Positions 44,147 to 53,563 of a stretch of 64,000 nt of DNA are shown in pieces. Source of the DNA: Desulfobacterales bacterium. Its GTDB lineage: Bacteria; Desulfobacterota; Desulfobacteria; Desulfobacterales; JAFDDL01. The position numbers and the translations under genes were made by a program. Position 1 is the stretch's first letter, and each line of letters starts with the position of its first letter. The DNA is taken from assembly GCA_034003325.1 (NCBI GenBank), contig JAVEYW010000006.1, positions 68,362-132,361 of the forward strand. Direction: 5' to 3'. The notes under the pieces are model-generated. The model made no database searches. It was not told where the DNA came from and was given only the letters and a program-made list of their open reading frames with translations.

Positions 44147-46429
44147 TTACACTTTCTGGTCTTGAACACAAATGTTCAGGGCCGCCAGTTCGTCCCGGAG
44201 TTTATCGGCCAAATTCCAGTTTTTTTCCTTACGGGCAGCTTCGCGGGCCTGAATCAGGCTTTGAATGTGGGCATCATTCCGCGGCCGGCTGAAATCAAAA
44301 ATCTGAAGAACGGAGTTGATTCCTTGAAAACAATCCAGTATTTTTTCGGCGTCCGTTGGGTCGATACGCCCCTCGGCTATCAGCCGGTTGATCTTTTTAA
44401 CTACCTTAAAGAGAGAAGCGATGGCCGCGGAAATGTTGATATCCATATCCATGGCGGAGACAAACCCTTGCTTTAGGTCATAGAGCAGTTGGTTCAACTC
44501 GAGGTAGGGTTGGCCCGCCGTTATGCTTTCAAGTGAGTGAATGCAAGCGTCCAATCGGCCTAAAGATCGCCGGGTGCTTTCAAGCTGTTTGATCGAAAAA
44601 AGAATCGGCTTTCGATAATGGCTGGATAGAAGCCAGTATCGAATTTCCCTGCCGCTGTAACCTAACTCCGTTAAGCCGTTTAAGGTCATGCGGGCAGTAT
44701 CTCCCACTTTTTTCCCGTCTACTCTTACCTGTTCGCAGTGAAGCCAGTAATTGGCCATCGGTTTACCGGTCAGCGCTTCGGACAGGGCGATTTCGTTTTC
44801 GTTGTGGGGAAAAATAAGCTCGCGGCTGCTGATGTAGATGTCGAAATTATTTCCAAGGTATTTCATAGCGATAGCGGTGGATTGAATGTGCCAGGACGGC
44901 CGGGCGTTACCCCATTGCGTTTTAAAGAAAAGCCCTTTTTTTAACTCGGATAGGGTGATTCGCTTCATCAGGGTAAAATCCCTGGGATTGTCCTTTTCGT
45001 ATTCATCCAGGTCCACGGTGGCGCCAAGCTTTATTTTGTAGATATCAATGCCCGATAGTTTGCCGTAACCGGAGAACCGGGAGATATCAAAATACAGAGA
45101 ACGAAGTTTTTCGTAAGCGTATCCTTTCGTTGCCAGCCGCTCGGCCAGGTGAATCATATCCTCTATGTTTTCACTTGTTCTGGGGTGCTTAACGTTCGAA
45201 TGAATGGTCAGCAGGGTAAGGTTTCGCTGGTAGTCTTCCAATTGCTGACGGGTAAATGCTTCGAGGCTGGTGCCGGCTTTCTCCGCATCCTGAATGGTTT
45301 TGTCATCTAAATCGGTCACATGGACCACATGCGACACCTCATATCCCCGGTAGGAAAAGTAACGACCCAGAAGATCCGCGAAAACGAGCCGGCGGTATTC
45401 CCCCAGGTGCATTCGCGTGTGCGCGGTGGGGCCGCAGGTGAATAGGGTGACTTTTTCGGGCTGAATGGGTCGAAACCAAGCTTTTTCGCGCCGCAACGTG
45501 TCAAAAAGGATCAGATCAACCTTATCCTTTTCTGCAAAAAGGGAGGTGCTTAAATACCGCTCTCCGCCATCGGGAAAAATGACGACAATGATGCCTTCGC
45601 TCATGACGGCGGCCTGTTCACGAGCGACCACCATGGCGGCGCCGCTGCTCATTCCAACGAAAATGCCTTCTTTACGAGCCAGTTGCCTGGCCATTTCATA
45701 GGCGGGCTCGTCCTCCACGTTCACCTTGCTATCCAGACGACTTTTTTCAAAAATGCCGGGGCAATAGGCTTCTTTCAGGTTTTTAAGGCCCTGTAGTTTA
45801 TGCCCTAAATAAGGCTCTACGCCCACAATCCGAATGGCCGGGTTGTATTCCTTTAACCTTCTGGATAACCCCATGAGGGTGCCGGTCGTCCCCATGGTCG
45901 CCACCAGCATTGTGATTGTTCCCTCGGTTTGCGCCCAGATTTCGGGGGCCGTGCCGTAATAATGGGCTTTATAATTCGCTTCGTTATTGAACTGGTCCGT
46001 TACAAAATACTGATCCGGATGCTCTCTGGCCATGCGGTAGACTTCTTCAATGGCACCGTCCGTTCCCAGATGCCCCGGGGTAAGAAGAATTTCGGCGCCG
46101 CGGGCCTTAAGGATCTTGCGTCGCTCTTCACTGGCGGTTTCGCTCATGGCCAGCAGAAGCTTGTATCCTTTTACCGCGCAGACCATGGCCAGGCCGATGC
46201 CGGTATTTCCGCTGGTTGCTTCAATCACCATCTTGTTCGGCGTCAGCTCGCCGGATTCTTCCCCGGCCTTTATCATGTAATACGCTGCCCTGTCCTTAAT
46301 GGAGCCGCCCGGGTTCAGATATTCGAGTTTTGCGAAGATACGAACCTTCGGGTTCGGGCTCAACTGTTTGATTTCAACCAACGGCGTGTTGCCGATGATG
46401 TCCAGAATGGTTTTCCCTTCCATCGTCAT
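44147..46429 (-). CDS. Fusion of cysteine synthase and degenerate cysteinyl-tRNA synthetase
   Basis: 760 residues. Residues 1-300 are a complete cysteine synthase: PLP lysine in GGSIKDR (Lys45), TSGNTGIGL (72-80), GTTGTLMG (180-187), SSGAAM (261-266). Residues 308-760 follow the cysteinyl-tRNA synthetase fold, including CGPT (332-335, zinc ligand Cys332) and the C-terminal AARKEKNWNLADKLRDELA. Several active-site features are changed. HIGH reads HLGE (341-344). The second zinc cysteine in WHIECS is Ser (WHIQST, 513-518), while His542 and Glu546 are kept. KMSKS is replaced by KVGDT (574-578). It may therefore not charge tRNA-Cys, and a separate cysS would be expected elsewhere. It lies 23 bp after tmk. 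Confidence 0.85.
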   Translation of the reverse strand: MTMEGKTILDIIGNTPLVEIKQLSPNPKVRIFAKLEYLNPGGSIKDRAAYYMIKAGEESGELTPNKMVIEATSGNTGIGLAMVCAVKGYKLLLAMSETASEERRKILKARGAEILLTPGHLGTDGAIEEVYRMAREHPDQYFVTDQFNNEANYKAHYYGTAPEIWAQTEGTITMLVATMGTTGTLMGLSRRLKEYNPAIRIVGVEPYLGHKLQGLKNLKEAYCPGIFEKSRLDSKVNVEDEPAYEMARQLARKEGIFVGMSSGAAMVVAREQAAVMSEGIIVVIFPDGGERYLSTSLFAEKDKVDLILFDTLRREKAWFRPIQPEKVTLFTCGPTAHTRMHLGEYRRLVFADLLGRYFSYRGYEVSHVVHVTDLDDKTIQDAEKAGTSLEAFTRQQLEDYQRNLTLLTIHSNVKHPRTSENIEDMIHLAERLATKGYAYEKLRSLYFDISRFSGYGKLSGIDIYKIKLGATVDLDEYEKDNPRDFTLMKRITLSELKKGLFFKTQWGNARPSWHIQSTAIAMKYLGNNFDIYISSRELIFPHNENEIALSEALTGKPMANYWLHCEQVRVDGKKVGDTARMTLNGLTELGYSGREIRYWLLSSHYRKPILFSIKQLESTRRSLGRLDACIHSLESITAGQPYLELNQLLYDLKQGFVSAMDMDINISAAIASLFKVVKKINRLIAEGRIDPTDAEKILDCFQGINSVLQIFDFSRPRNDAHIQSLIQAREAARKEKNWNLADKLRDELAALNICVQDQKV

Positions 46430-46452
46430 GGGGCTTCGAATACCTTTTCGGG

Positions 46453-47103
46453 TTATGCTGTTTTGGCCGTTTGGCGCATGGCGGCCGATAGCGTTCGAAT
46501 GATTTGTCGTGTGACCTGGTCCTGATCTTGTTCGGCGTCGATAATATGAAACCGGCGAGGTTCCCGCTTTGCGAGCGCCAAATAACCGGCGCGCACCCGT
46601 TCATGAAATGCAACGGCTTCCTTTTCAAATCGTGTTTCCATATCACGGCGTTGCCCCTGATGAATCTGTTGCCAGGCGCGGGCCAACCCGACGGCCGGGG
46701 GCAGATCCAAGAGCAGGGTGATGTCGGGCGTCAGCGTAGAAAAGAGCAGCGCATGCAGCCGGTGAATTAAGGCAATGTCCTGCTGCCGGGCATACCCTTG
46801 ATAGGCGGCCGTGGCATCAAAAAAACGATCACAAACAACGGTTTTCCCGGCCCTTAACCACGGTATAATGGTTTCATGGATATGCTGTGCCCGATCCGCC
46901 ATATACAACAGCAGTTCCGCCATGGGGTCCAATCCGCTGCTTGCCGGATCTAGTAGAATTGCCCGAATCTTTTCGCCGATCTGAGTGCCGCCGGGCTCTC
47001 GCGTGATGGCGCAATCCAGACCGATGGACTCAAGGTAGGTAACGATTGGGTTGACCTGCGAGGTTTTCCCGGACCCCTCAATGCCTTCCAGAGTGATGAA
47101 CAT
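46453..47103 (-). CDS. tmk: Thymidylate kinase
   Basis: 216 residues. P-loop LEGIEGSGKTSQV near 5-17, the DRF motif VCDRFFDATAAYQGYARQ near 93-110, and the LID region RRDMETRFEKE near 148-158. It phosphorylates dTMP to dTDP for DNA synthesis. It lies 62 bp downstream of surE and just upstream of the CysK/CysS-like fusion, all on the minus strand, a likely operon. In many bacteria tmk sits next to holB; here holB is 4 kb away on the other strand. Length is normal. Confidence 0.92.
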   Translation of the reverse strand: MFITLEGIEGSGKTSQVNPIVTYLESIGLDCAITREPGGTQIGEKIRAILLDPASSGLDPMAELLLYMADRAQHIHETIIPWLRAGKTVVCDRFFDATAAYQGYARQQDIALIHRLHALLFSTLTPDITLLLDLPPAVGLARAWQQIHQGQRRDMETRFEKEAVAFHERVRAGYLALAKREPRRFHIIDAEQDQDQVTRQIIRTLSAAMRQTAKTA

Positions 47104-47164
47104 AAAATTAAGAGACCTATTCGACGCTGCTTGAAATGTTATTGCCGACCTTTTTTCCGAGTCA

Positions 47165-47935
47165 TCATTGGTTGCTTTTCAGCACAATATTCCATGTCTT
47201 TAAATCATCCATAAGACCGTAATCCGTCATATCGCATTTGATGGGGGTAATGCTGATATAGTTATCTTTCAAGGCGGCGCCGTCCGAATCCGGATTGACA
47301 AATCCACATTGGGTATCGCACCCCGGCCAGTAATAAGGACGGTTTCGCGGGTCATTGCGTTTTTCATAATAATCTCCAAGGAGCGAAATGGACTGGCTGC
47401 TTACGCGCACGCCGGATATCCGGTCCATGGGCACGCCCGGGAAATTAACATTTAAAATGGTGCCGAACGGGAGTCCCTTTTCCAGCGTTTTTTCGGCCAA
47501 ATCCGTAATAAACACGGCTATGCCGGCCAAGTGATGCCGGGGGCTTTTTTCCGCGGAGACTGCAATAGCCGGCAGTCCGTACAAAGCGGCTTCCCTGGCC
47601 GCGGACACGGTTCCGGAGTAGTTGATATTAATGCCCACATTGGCCCCCTGATTGATTCCCGAAATAACGATGTCAGGCTTGGTTGCCAGCAGTTCCAGAA
47701 CGCCCAACTTGACGCAATCCGCGGGAGTGCCGTTTACGGCAAGACCTTCGCCGCTGCCGTTCATGCTGACCGAGTGGACCCGAAGCGGTGAATGCAGGGT
47801 GATGCCATGGCCTACCGCGGTCCGTTCCCGATCCGGTGCGACAACGGATACCGAATGGCGCAAGGCCAACTCCTGTTGGAGTGCCCAAAGCCCTTCGGCA
47901 TAAATTCCGTCATCGTTTGTCAGTAGTATTTTCAT
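47165..47935 (-). CDS. surE: 5'/3'-nucleotidase SurE
   Basis: 256 residues from the ATG at 47935, giving the canonical start MKILLTNDDGIYAEGL with the metal-binding Asp-Asp at 8-9. Further metal ligands are in PDIVISGINQGANVGININYSGTVSAA, which starts near residue 85 (given as two parts: VISGINQGANVG and NINYSGTVSAA). VNFPGVP near 167 and the C-terminal DYGLMDD complete the family signature. It dephosphorylates nucleoside 5'- and 3'-monophosphates and helps stress survival. It is divergent from lptD, with which it shares a 218 bp gap. Confidence 0.92.
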   Translation of the reverse strand: MKILLTNDDGIYAEGLWALQQELALRHSVSVVAPDRERTAVGHGITLHSPLRVHSVSMNGSGEGLAVNGTPADCVKLGVLELLATKPDIVISGINQGANVGININYSGTVSAAREAALYGLPAIAVSAEKSPRHHLAGIAVFITDLAEKTLEKGLPFGTILNVNFPGVPMDRISGVRVSSQSISLLGDYYEKRNDPRNRPYYWPGCDTQCGFVNPDSDGAALKDNYISITPIKCDMTDYGLMDDLKTWNIVLKSNQ

Positions 47936-48027
47936 CGGTACTGAATACAAGGCGAAAGGTTAATCCCCTGCCAGTTATGTTTCGGCATTTTGAAGCTTCT
48001 AATAATGGATCACCCTACATCTATATC

Positions 48028-48057
48028 TTGACTTTTTCAATAATTATTGGCTTTATA
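48028..48057 (+). promoter_or_regulatory. Candidate sigma-70 promoter for lptD
   Basis: TTGACT at 48028-48033 and TTTATA at 48052-48057 with an 18-base spacer, about 97 bp before the lptD start, in the surE/lptD divergent gap. Confidence 0.4.
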
Positions 48058-48153
48058 CGAAGATTTGAACCGTTCGTTGTCCGTTGATTTTCCGGTCCCG
48101 AAGACTTAAGGGGGCCTGCCAACCCCTTACCTTAATTATAAGGGATAACGCGC

Positions 48154-50559
48154 ATGCGTAATACCGGCCGGTGCCACTTGAGAAAGGGGCTGAAAAGAAC
48201 TTTGAAGAAAAAGACCTGCCATCATTTGGCCGATTTATGCCACAAGCCGTCTTGCATTCGGGGGAAACAAAACCCGCTCTCACTGTCTTTCCAATGGTTG
48301 TTTTTTATTTTCGCAGCTTGCTGGTTGCTATCGTTCGGCAGCCTGACGAATGCCGCTGATCTGGAAAAATATTTTGAGGCGGACCCCTCTTCTCCCTGGC
48401 GGATCAACGCGGACAACATGACCTATGATAAAAACACCGACCAGACCACTGCCAGCGGCAATGCGATTATTCAAAAGCAGAATGTGCGGCTTACCGCGGA
48501 TGAAGTTCGCTATAACCGTACCAGCCTGAAAGGAGAGGCGCAGGGAAATGTGACGATTACCTCAGGGGCGGATGCGCTGACCGGTGAGCGAATGGAAATG
48601 GATTTATCGACCGGCACCGGAACGCTCTATGACGGCACGCTTTTTTTGAAAGAGAAAAATTATCATGTCTCGGGCCAAAAGATTCAAAAAACGAGTGAGA
48701 ATGAATATTCCGCTGAAAACGTGAAAATTACCACCTGTGACGGTGATGTCCCCGCATGGTCCATCTCGGGGCAAACGCTTGATGTCACGCTGGATGGGTA
48801 TGGTGTTGTTCACCATGCGGTATTTCGGGTGAAGGACATTCCCCTTCTTTACACGCCCTTTTTTATGTTTCCCGCTAAATCCAAACGTCAGTCCGGTCTG
48901 CTGATGCCTCAGTTCGGCAGTTCTGATCGAAAGGGGGCCGAGTATATTCAGCCGTTCTTTTGGGCGATTTACGAGAATTCCGACATGACCCTTTACGAGC
49001 ATTTCATGGGCGAACGGGGAAATAAACTCGGATTGGAGTATCGTTATGTCTTGAGTGAAGATAGCCGCGGCACACTTATGGCGGATGGATTCAAGGACCG
49101 AAAGGTGGATGACGGAACTGGAAGCACCACCGCGGATTACGGGTATCTGGACGGTTACGGGCTTCGGCCCAATTCCGACCGTTACTGGTTCAGAGCAAAA
49201 CATGATCAGGCGCTTCCCTTCGACATCTCGGCTCAATTGGATCTGGATATTCTCAGCGACCAGGACTACCTGCATGAATTTAAATCCGGATACGCCGGTT
49301 TTGATGACAGCGACGCTAATTTTTTAAAGTATTTCGGACGGGATCTGGAAGATTATAATGATCCGGTTAGGACCAACCGGCTGAAGCTGAACCGGCTTTG
49401 GTCCAGTGTCAGCATGAACACTGAGGTTCGCTGGCTTGATGATGTGGTTGCGCGCCGCCGGAACACGGAAGATGAAACGGTGCAGCGACTTCCCGAAGTA
49501 TCGGTTGCCGGTGCCCGGCAGACCCTCTTCAACATGCCGCTATTCGTTGGATTTGAAACCGAATACGCCTATTTTTACCGGGAAGACGGAACCCGGGGCC
49601 ATCGGACGGATGTTTATCCGCGGTTTTATCTGCCTTATCGTTTCGGCAACTATCTGAGTGCGGAGCCATCGGTCGGGCTGCGGGAAACCGTATGGCATCT
49701 GGATAAATTTGATGACTTTATAGGGGATACAGACCGGACCATGAACCGGGAGACCTATGATTTTAAACTCGATTTTTCATCGGAACTGCACCGGGTCTAT
49801 CCTATCGACACCGACTGGGCCGATCGAATGAAGCATATCATGCGGTTTCAGGTCGGATATGAGTACGTGCCCGAGCTCAGCCAGAGCAAATACCCGGAAT
49901 TTGATGAGATTGACCGTCTTGAAAACAGAGACCTCATTGTCTATTCATGGACGCACAGTTTCGTTACCCGATCGATCATTCAACGGCCCGAGGACGCCAA
50001 GGGAACCGGGAAAGATCTTCCGGATTACGATTATCACCAGATCGCGCGGATAAAATTTGAACAAAGCTATGATATTTTCAGAGAGGATGAGGATCTTCCG
50101 GAACCTTTTTCACCCATTACGACCGAGATAGAATTTAGCCCCTGGCAGAGCATCTCTTTGCTGGCGGATACGGCGTGGTCCGCCTATGACCATAAATTCA
50201 TTGCTCATAATGTGGCCTGCCGGCTTTCCGATACCAGAGGAGATGAATTTTATATTGAACGCCGTTATAGGAAGGATCAGCTGGAAACGATTTACATGGA
50301 TGTGGTCATGCAGGCCACTTCATGGCTGTGGGTGTACGGGAATTTCGAACGAAATTTGCTGGACAGTCGGGATATTGAGAAAGGTGCCGGCGTTTCATTT
50401 AAAGCCGGATGTTGGTCCGTTAACATCGGATACGCCAAGGAAGACGAAGACGAGCAGTTATTATTCTCCATATCACTTTATGGATTGGGGGAATTTGGCT
50501 CTGGCGGCCGCGCCATCGGGAAAACCCCTTATTACGAGCGCTGGGATAGGACCGATTAA
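48154..50559 (+). CDS. lptD: LPS assembly outer-membrane protein LptD
   Basis: 801 residues. A long basic N-terminus precedes a signal-type helix (about residues 47-68, ending LTNAAD). An OstA/LptA-like beta-jellyroll domain follows (about 75-185, with INADNMTYDKNTDQTTASGNA (split: INADNMTYD, DQTTASGNA) and GEAQGNVTITSGAD). The barrel domain from about 200 to 801 has many alternating aromatic strands and LLYTPFFMFPAKSKRQSGLLMP (in parts: LLYTPFFMFP, SKRQSGLLMPQFG). LptD with LptE inserts lipopolysaccharide into the outer leaflet. No lptE is adjacent. The ATG at 48154 gives an unusually long leader; a later start is possible. Confidence 0.87.
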   Translation: MRNTGRCHLRKGLKRTLKKKTCHHLADLCHKPSCIRGKQNPLSLSFQWLFFIFAACWLLSFGSLTNAADLEKYFEADPSSPWRINADNMTYDKNTDQTTASGNAIIQKQNVRLTADEVRYNRTSLKGEAQGNVTITSGADALTGERMEMDLSTGTGTLYDGTLFLKEKNYHVSGQKIQKTSENEYSAENVKITTCDGDVPAWSISGQTLDVTLDGYGVVHHAVFRVKDIPLLYTPFFMFPAKSKRQSGLLMPQFGSSDRKGAEYIQPFFWAIYENSDMTLYEHFMGERGNKLGLEYRYVLSEDSRGTLMADGFKDRKVDDGTGSTTADYGYLDGYGLRPNSDRYWFRAKHDQALPFDISAQLDLDILSDQDYLHEFKSGYAGFDDSDANFLKYFGRDLEDYNDPVRTNRLKLNRLWSSVSMNTEVRWLDDVVARRRNTEDETVQRLPEVSVAGARQTLFNMPLFVGFETEYAYFYREDGTRGHRTDVYPRFYLPYRFGNYLSAEPSVGLRETVWHLDKFDDFIGDTDRTMNRETYDFKLDFSSELHRVYPIDTDWADRMKHIMRFQVGYEYVPELSQSKYPEFDEIDRLENRDLIVYSWTHSFVTRSIIQRPEDAKGTGKDLPDYDYHQIARIKFEQSYDIFREDEDLPEPFSPITTEIEFSPWQSISLLADTAWSAYDHKFIAHNVACRLSDTRGDEFYIERRYRKDQLETIYMDVVMQATSWLWVYGNFERNLLDSRDIEKGAGVSFKAGCWSVNIGYAKEDEDEQLLFSISLYGLGEFGSGGRAIGKTPYYERWDRTD

Positions 50560-50665
50560 AAACCCGATTTTGAACGGCTTGACCCGGCAACAAAGAAAAC
50601 AATCATGGCGTTTAGCCAGCGGATGGAATCGACGACAGCCCGTGTGAAAAAAAGAGACAGTTGAT

Positions 50666-51193
50666 ATGAGTGGAGATAATCTGACACCCGCTTGGTATGT
50701 GCTGCATACGAAGAGCCGTTTTGAAAACGTAGTGCATGACGGGTTGGTTAAAAAATCGGTGGATGTATTTTTGCCCAAGGCGCTGGTTCAGAGTAAACGT
50801 AAGGACCGGAAAAAAATGATTCGGGTACCGCTGTTTCCGGGATATCTTTTTGTCAAAACGGATCTGAATCCTTACGCTTACCTGGAAATTCTTAAAACCG
50901 TCGGCGCCGTGAGGCTTATCGGGAATAAAAACGAACCGATTTCCGTCGCAAACGATGTGATCGATTCGCTCAAAATAATGGTCAGTGGGGAGTTTCCGAT
51001 AGAGACGGGGAACCGATTCCAACCGGGAGACCGGGTGGTGGTATTAAGCGGGCCTTTCACGGGTATCGTCGGGATTTTCGTTCGCTATAAGGGAAGCGGG
51101 CGAGTGATCGTGAATGTGGAGGCGCTCGGCCAGTATGCGGCCGTGGAGGTTGATGCGCAGGATGTGGAAATCCAGCCGGCATTTCTATCATAA
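50666..51193 (+). CDS. NusG-family transcription antitermination protein (RfaH/LoaP-like paralogue)
   Basis: 175 residues. The NGN domain begins PAWYVLHTKSRFENVVHDGL (residues 8-27), and the conserved VPLFPGYLFVK is near 52-62. A KOW domain follows from about 118, with FQPGDRVVVLSGPFTGIVGIFVRYKGSG (parts: FQPGDRVVVLSGPFTG, IVGIFVRYKGSG). The lack of secE and ribosomal protein genes nearby shows this is not the housekeeping nusG. Such specialised paralogues prolong transcription of long envelope or polysaccharide operons. It follows lptD by 106 bp on the same strand. Confidence 0.83.
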   Translation: MSGDNLTPAWYVLHTKSRFENVVHDGLVKKSVDVFLPKALVQSKRKDRKKMIRVPLFPGYLFVKTDLNPYAYLEILKTVGAVRLIGNKNEPISVANDVIDSLKIMVSGEFPIETGNRFQPGDRVVVLSGPFTGIVGIFVRYKGSGRVIVNVEALGQYAAVEVDAQDVEIQPAFLS

Positions 51194-51197
51194 CTGC

Positions 51198-51226
51198 TTG
51201 ACTTCCTATTAACACCCGGTTAATAA
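51198..51226 (+). promoter_or_regulatory. Sigma-70 promoter for the HU/IHF gene
   Basis: TTGACT at 51198-51203 and TAATAA at 51221-51226 with a 17-base spacer, 49 bp before the HU-type ATG. Confidence 0.5.
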
Positions 51227-51275
51227 AAAGGAATATTAATTGCTGAATACCAGCTTCAGGGCGCAAGGAGGACAT

Positions 51276-51551
51276 ATGAACAAATTGGAAATTATTGCGG
51301 CATTGAAAAACGATGCAAACATTTCCAAGGCAGAGGCGGCAAAGGTGGTGCAGTTGTTTTTTGACAATATGGCCGATGCGATGGCTCAGGGAGAGCGTGT
51401 AGAAATTCGCGGCTTATGCAGCTTTTTTGTAAAAGAGTATAAAAGCTATACGGGGCGAAATCCCAAAACCGGCGATAAAGTTGTCATCAAGCCCAAACGC
51501 TTGCCGTTCTTTAAGTCCGGAAAAGAATTAAAGGAACGGGTTGATAGTTAA
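51276..51551 (+). CDS. HU/IHF-family DNA-binding protein
   Basis: 91 residues from the ATG at 51276, with AAGGAGGACAT immediately upstream. The DNABII fold is clear: an N-terminal helical pair (MNKLEIIAAL to ADAMAQGE), the VEIRGLCSFFVKEYKSYTGRNPKTGD saddle-and-arm region (in parts: VEIRGLCSFFVKEY, KSYTGRNPKTGD), and the closing KPKRLPFFKSGKELKERV. The arm has RNPKTG where most HU proteins have RNPQTG. It bends and packages DNA. Its last 11 bases overlap the start of holB, if the TTG start of holB is right. Confidence 0.9.
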   Translation: MNKLEIIAALKNDANISKAEAAKVVQLFFDNMADAMAQGERVEIRGLCSFFVKEYKSYTGRNPKTGDKVVIKPKRLPFFKSGKELKERVDS

Positions 51552-52647
51552 TGGCGTGATCGGGTTTGCATGCATTAAAGATCAGCAACAGCCTATCCGT
51601 ATTTTGACCGCCTTTTCCCGGGCAGGTAAGATACCGCATGCCATGCTATTTACGGGCAGTGACGGTGTCGGCAAGCGAACCACGGCTTTGGCCTTTGCCA
51701 TGGTATGCAACTGCACGGGCAACCGGGTTTCCACCGGTTTGAATCCAGGCGATGACGCTTGCGCCGAGGCTGGCGCGGATGAAATGGCCGGGTTGCCGAT
51801 GGCATGCGGACAGTGCCGCTCTTGCAAGAAGATTCAGGCCGATAGCCACCCGGATGTCATTCGAATTGCGCCGGTTGGACAATTTGTTCGGATCGCCCAG
51901 ATTCGTGAATTGCTTCATATTCTGGCCATGAAGCCGTATGAGGCGAGTTGGCGGGTGGTGATTATTTCCGATGCTCACGCCATGAATTCGGAGGCGGGCA
52001 ATGCCCTTTTGAAAGTTTTGGAAGAGCCTCCGGACCGAACGATTCTGATTTTAACCGCTCGTGGTACAGCAGACCTTCTTCCTACCATTGTTTCCCGCTG
52101 CAGGCGAATTCGATTCAATCCCCTGTCCAGGCAAAGCCTGGCGGCCTTGTTGATTGAAAACCAGGCATTACCCGCTGACACAGCCAATGCACTGGCCGCG
52201 ATGGCGGACGGTAGTTATGGACGGGCGCTTCGTTTTTACCGGCAAAACTGGTCCGATACGCGCCGTTGGCTGATTGATGCCGGCGGGTTTCTGGAGGTGA
52301 CGCCTTCCACCAAGCGTTCGATATCGGTCCTGATGGCTTTGGCGCTTCGATTGGTGGAGAATAAACATAAATTGATGGATGCAATGGATATGTTAACCAT
52401 CCTTTACCGGGATTTGGCCGTGTGTGGATTTCGGCGGGGGGCAATCATGAACGAGGACCTTGCGAGCAGAATTCAGCGCGCCGCCGAACATATGAATGAG
52501 ACGGATATCCTTTTACATATGGAGGCAATCGAGACGGCCCGTAAGCATATTCAGGCAAACGCCAATGCCCGGCTGACGGTTGAGCGCTTATTGATGCGCT
52601 TGGCGGGCCATCTGCCGGCAGCCGCTCGCGCCATCGGATCGGCTTGA
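51541..52647 (+). CDS. holB: DNA polymerase III delta-prime subunit
   Basis: 368 residues from TTG at 51541 (AAAGGA upstream); GTG at 51556 is an alternative start. A Walker A-like loop GSDGVGKRTTALAFA lies near 39-53 and a zinc cluster with CGQCRSCKKIQADSHPD near 96-112. The AAA+ SRC motif is in TIVSRCRRIRF near 182. NALLKVLEEPPDRTILIL near 156-173 is strongly typical of clamp-loader subunits. It loads the beta clamp as part of the tau/gamma complex. It overlaps the HU gene and precedes ricT, an order shared with Gram-positive bacteria. Confidence 0.88.
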   Translation: MIVNGVIGFACIKDQQQPIRILTAFSRAGKIPHAMLFTGSDGVGKRTTALAFAMVCNCTGNRVSTGLNPGDDACAEAGADEMAGLPMACGQCRSCKKIQADSHPDVIRIAPVGQFVRIAQIRELLHILAMKPYEASWRVVIISDAHAMNSEAGNALLKVLEEPPDRTILILTARGTADLLPTIVSRCRRIRFNPLSRQSLAALLIENQALPADTANALAAMADGSYGRALRFYRQNWSDTRRWLIDAGGFLEVTPSTKRSISVLMALALRLVENKHKLMDAMDMLTILYRDLAVCGFRRGAIMNEDLASRIQRAAEHMNETDILLHMEAIETARKHIQANANARLTVERLLMRLAGHLPAAARAIGSA

Positions 52648-52688
52648 TCCGGTTCAAGAATCTTAAGATGAACAGCTAAGATGACGAT

Positions 52689-53561
52689 ATGAAAAAAGTA
52701 GTTGGAATCCGGTTTAAATCCGCAGGAAAGGTTTATGACTTTGAATGCGGTGCCTATGTGCTCAATCCGGGGGATCATGTGATTGTCGAAACCGAACAGG
52801 GGCTGGGGTTCGGCACTGTGGCGATGATGCCCCGGCCCTATGATGAAATGGATGCCCCCCGCCCGTTGAAAAAGATCTTTCGCCCGGCCAACCAAACCGA
52901 TTTTTCTCAGATCGAAAAGAACCGGCAGACCGAAAAAGATGCGCATGCCTATTGTGTGGAGTGTATCAAGGAACTTAACCTGAGCATGAACCTTTTTTCA
53001 GTGGAAAGCACCTTTGACGGCGGTAAACTCACTTTTTTCTTTACCGCCGAATCACGTGTCGACTTTCGCCAATTGGTCAAGCTGTTGGTTAAGAAACTAG
53101 GGGCTCGGATTGAAATGCGCCAGGTGGGCATTCGAAATCAGGCCAAAATGTGTGGCGGGCTCGGCCGATGCGGTCGCGTGCTGTGTTGCGCCTCTTTTCT
53201 GGATAAATTTGAACCGGTGTCCATTCGAATGGCAAAGGAACAGGGGCTCTCATTAAATCCGACCAAAATTTCCGGCCAATGCGGCCGGTTGATGTGTTGC
53301 CTGACCTATGAGTTTGAAACCTACCGGCAATTAAAAAAAGGGTTGCCCAAAATCGGCAAAAAGGTCATGACGGAAAAAGGCATCGGCAAGGTGATTCGGC
53401 ACAACGTTATCGGCAACCGGATTTCCGTTCGTTTAGAGGACGGCATCGAGATGGAGGTGCCGATCGATGCGATCAAGAAAGAGGATTCCGAAGACAATCA
53501 TACCGCCTGCGACGATGAAATAAACGATATAGAAGATTTGGATATAACGGAACAGGAGTAA
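52689..53561 (+). CDS. ricT: PSP1-domain protein RicT (YaaT family)
   Basis: 290 residues. It carries the PSP1 C-terminal domain. The cysteine-rich block GGLGRCGRVLCCASFLDKF near 154-172 and ISGQCGRLMCCLTYEFE near 195-211 hold the conserved cysteines that in Bacillus help RicA/RicF/RicT bind Fe-S clusters. In Bacillus this complex promotes mRNA processing by RNase Y and phosphorelay. No ricA or ricF is nearby. It lies 41 bp after holB and 2 bp before metG, matching the holB-yaaT order of Firmicutes. Confidence 0.87.
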   Translation: MKKVVGIRFKSAGKVYDFECGAYVLNPGDHVIVETEQGLGFGTVAMMPRPYDEMDAPRPLKKIFRPANQTDFSQIEKNRQTEKDAHAYCVECIKELNLSMNLFSVESTFDGGKLTFFFTAESRVDFRQLVKLLVKKLGARIEMRQVGIRNQAKMCGGLGRCGRVLCCASFLDKFEPVSIRMAKEQGLSLNPTKISGQCGRLMCCLTYEFETYRQLKKGLPKIGKKVMTEKGIGKVIRHNVIGNRISVRLEDGIEMEVPIDAIKKEDSEDNHTACDDEINDIEDLDITEQE

Positions 53562-53563
53562 GT

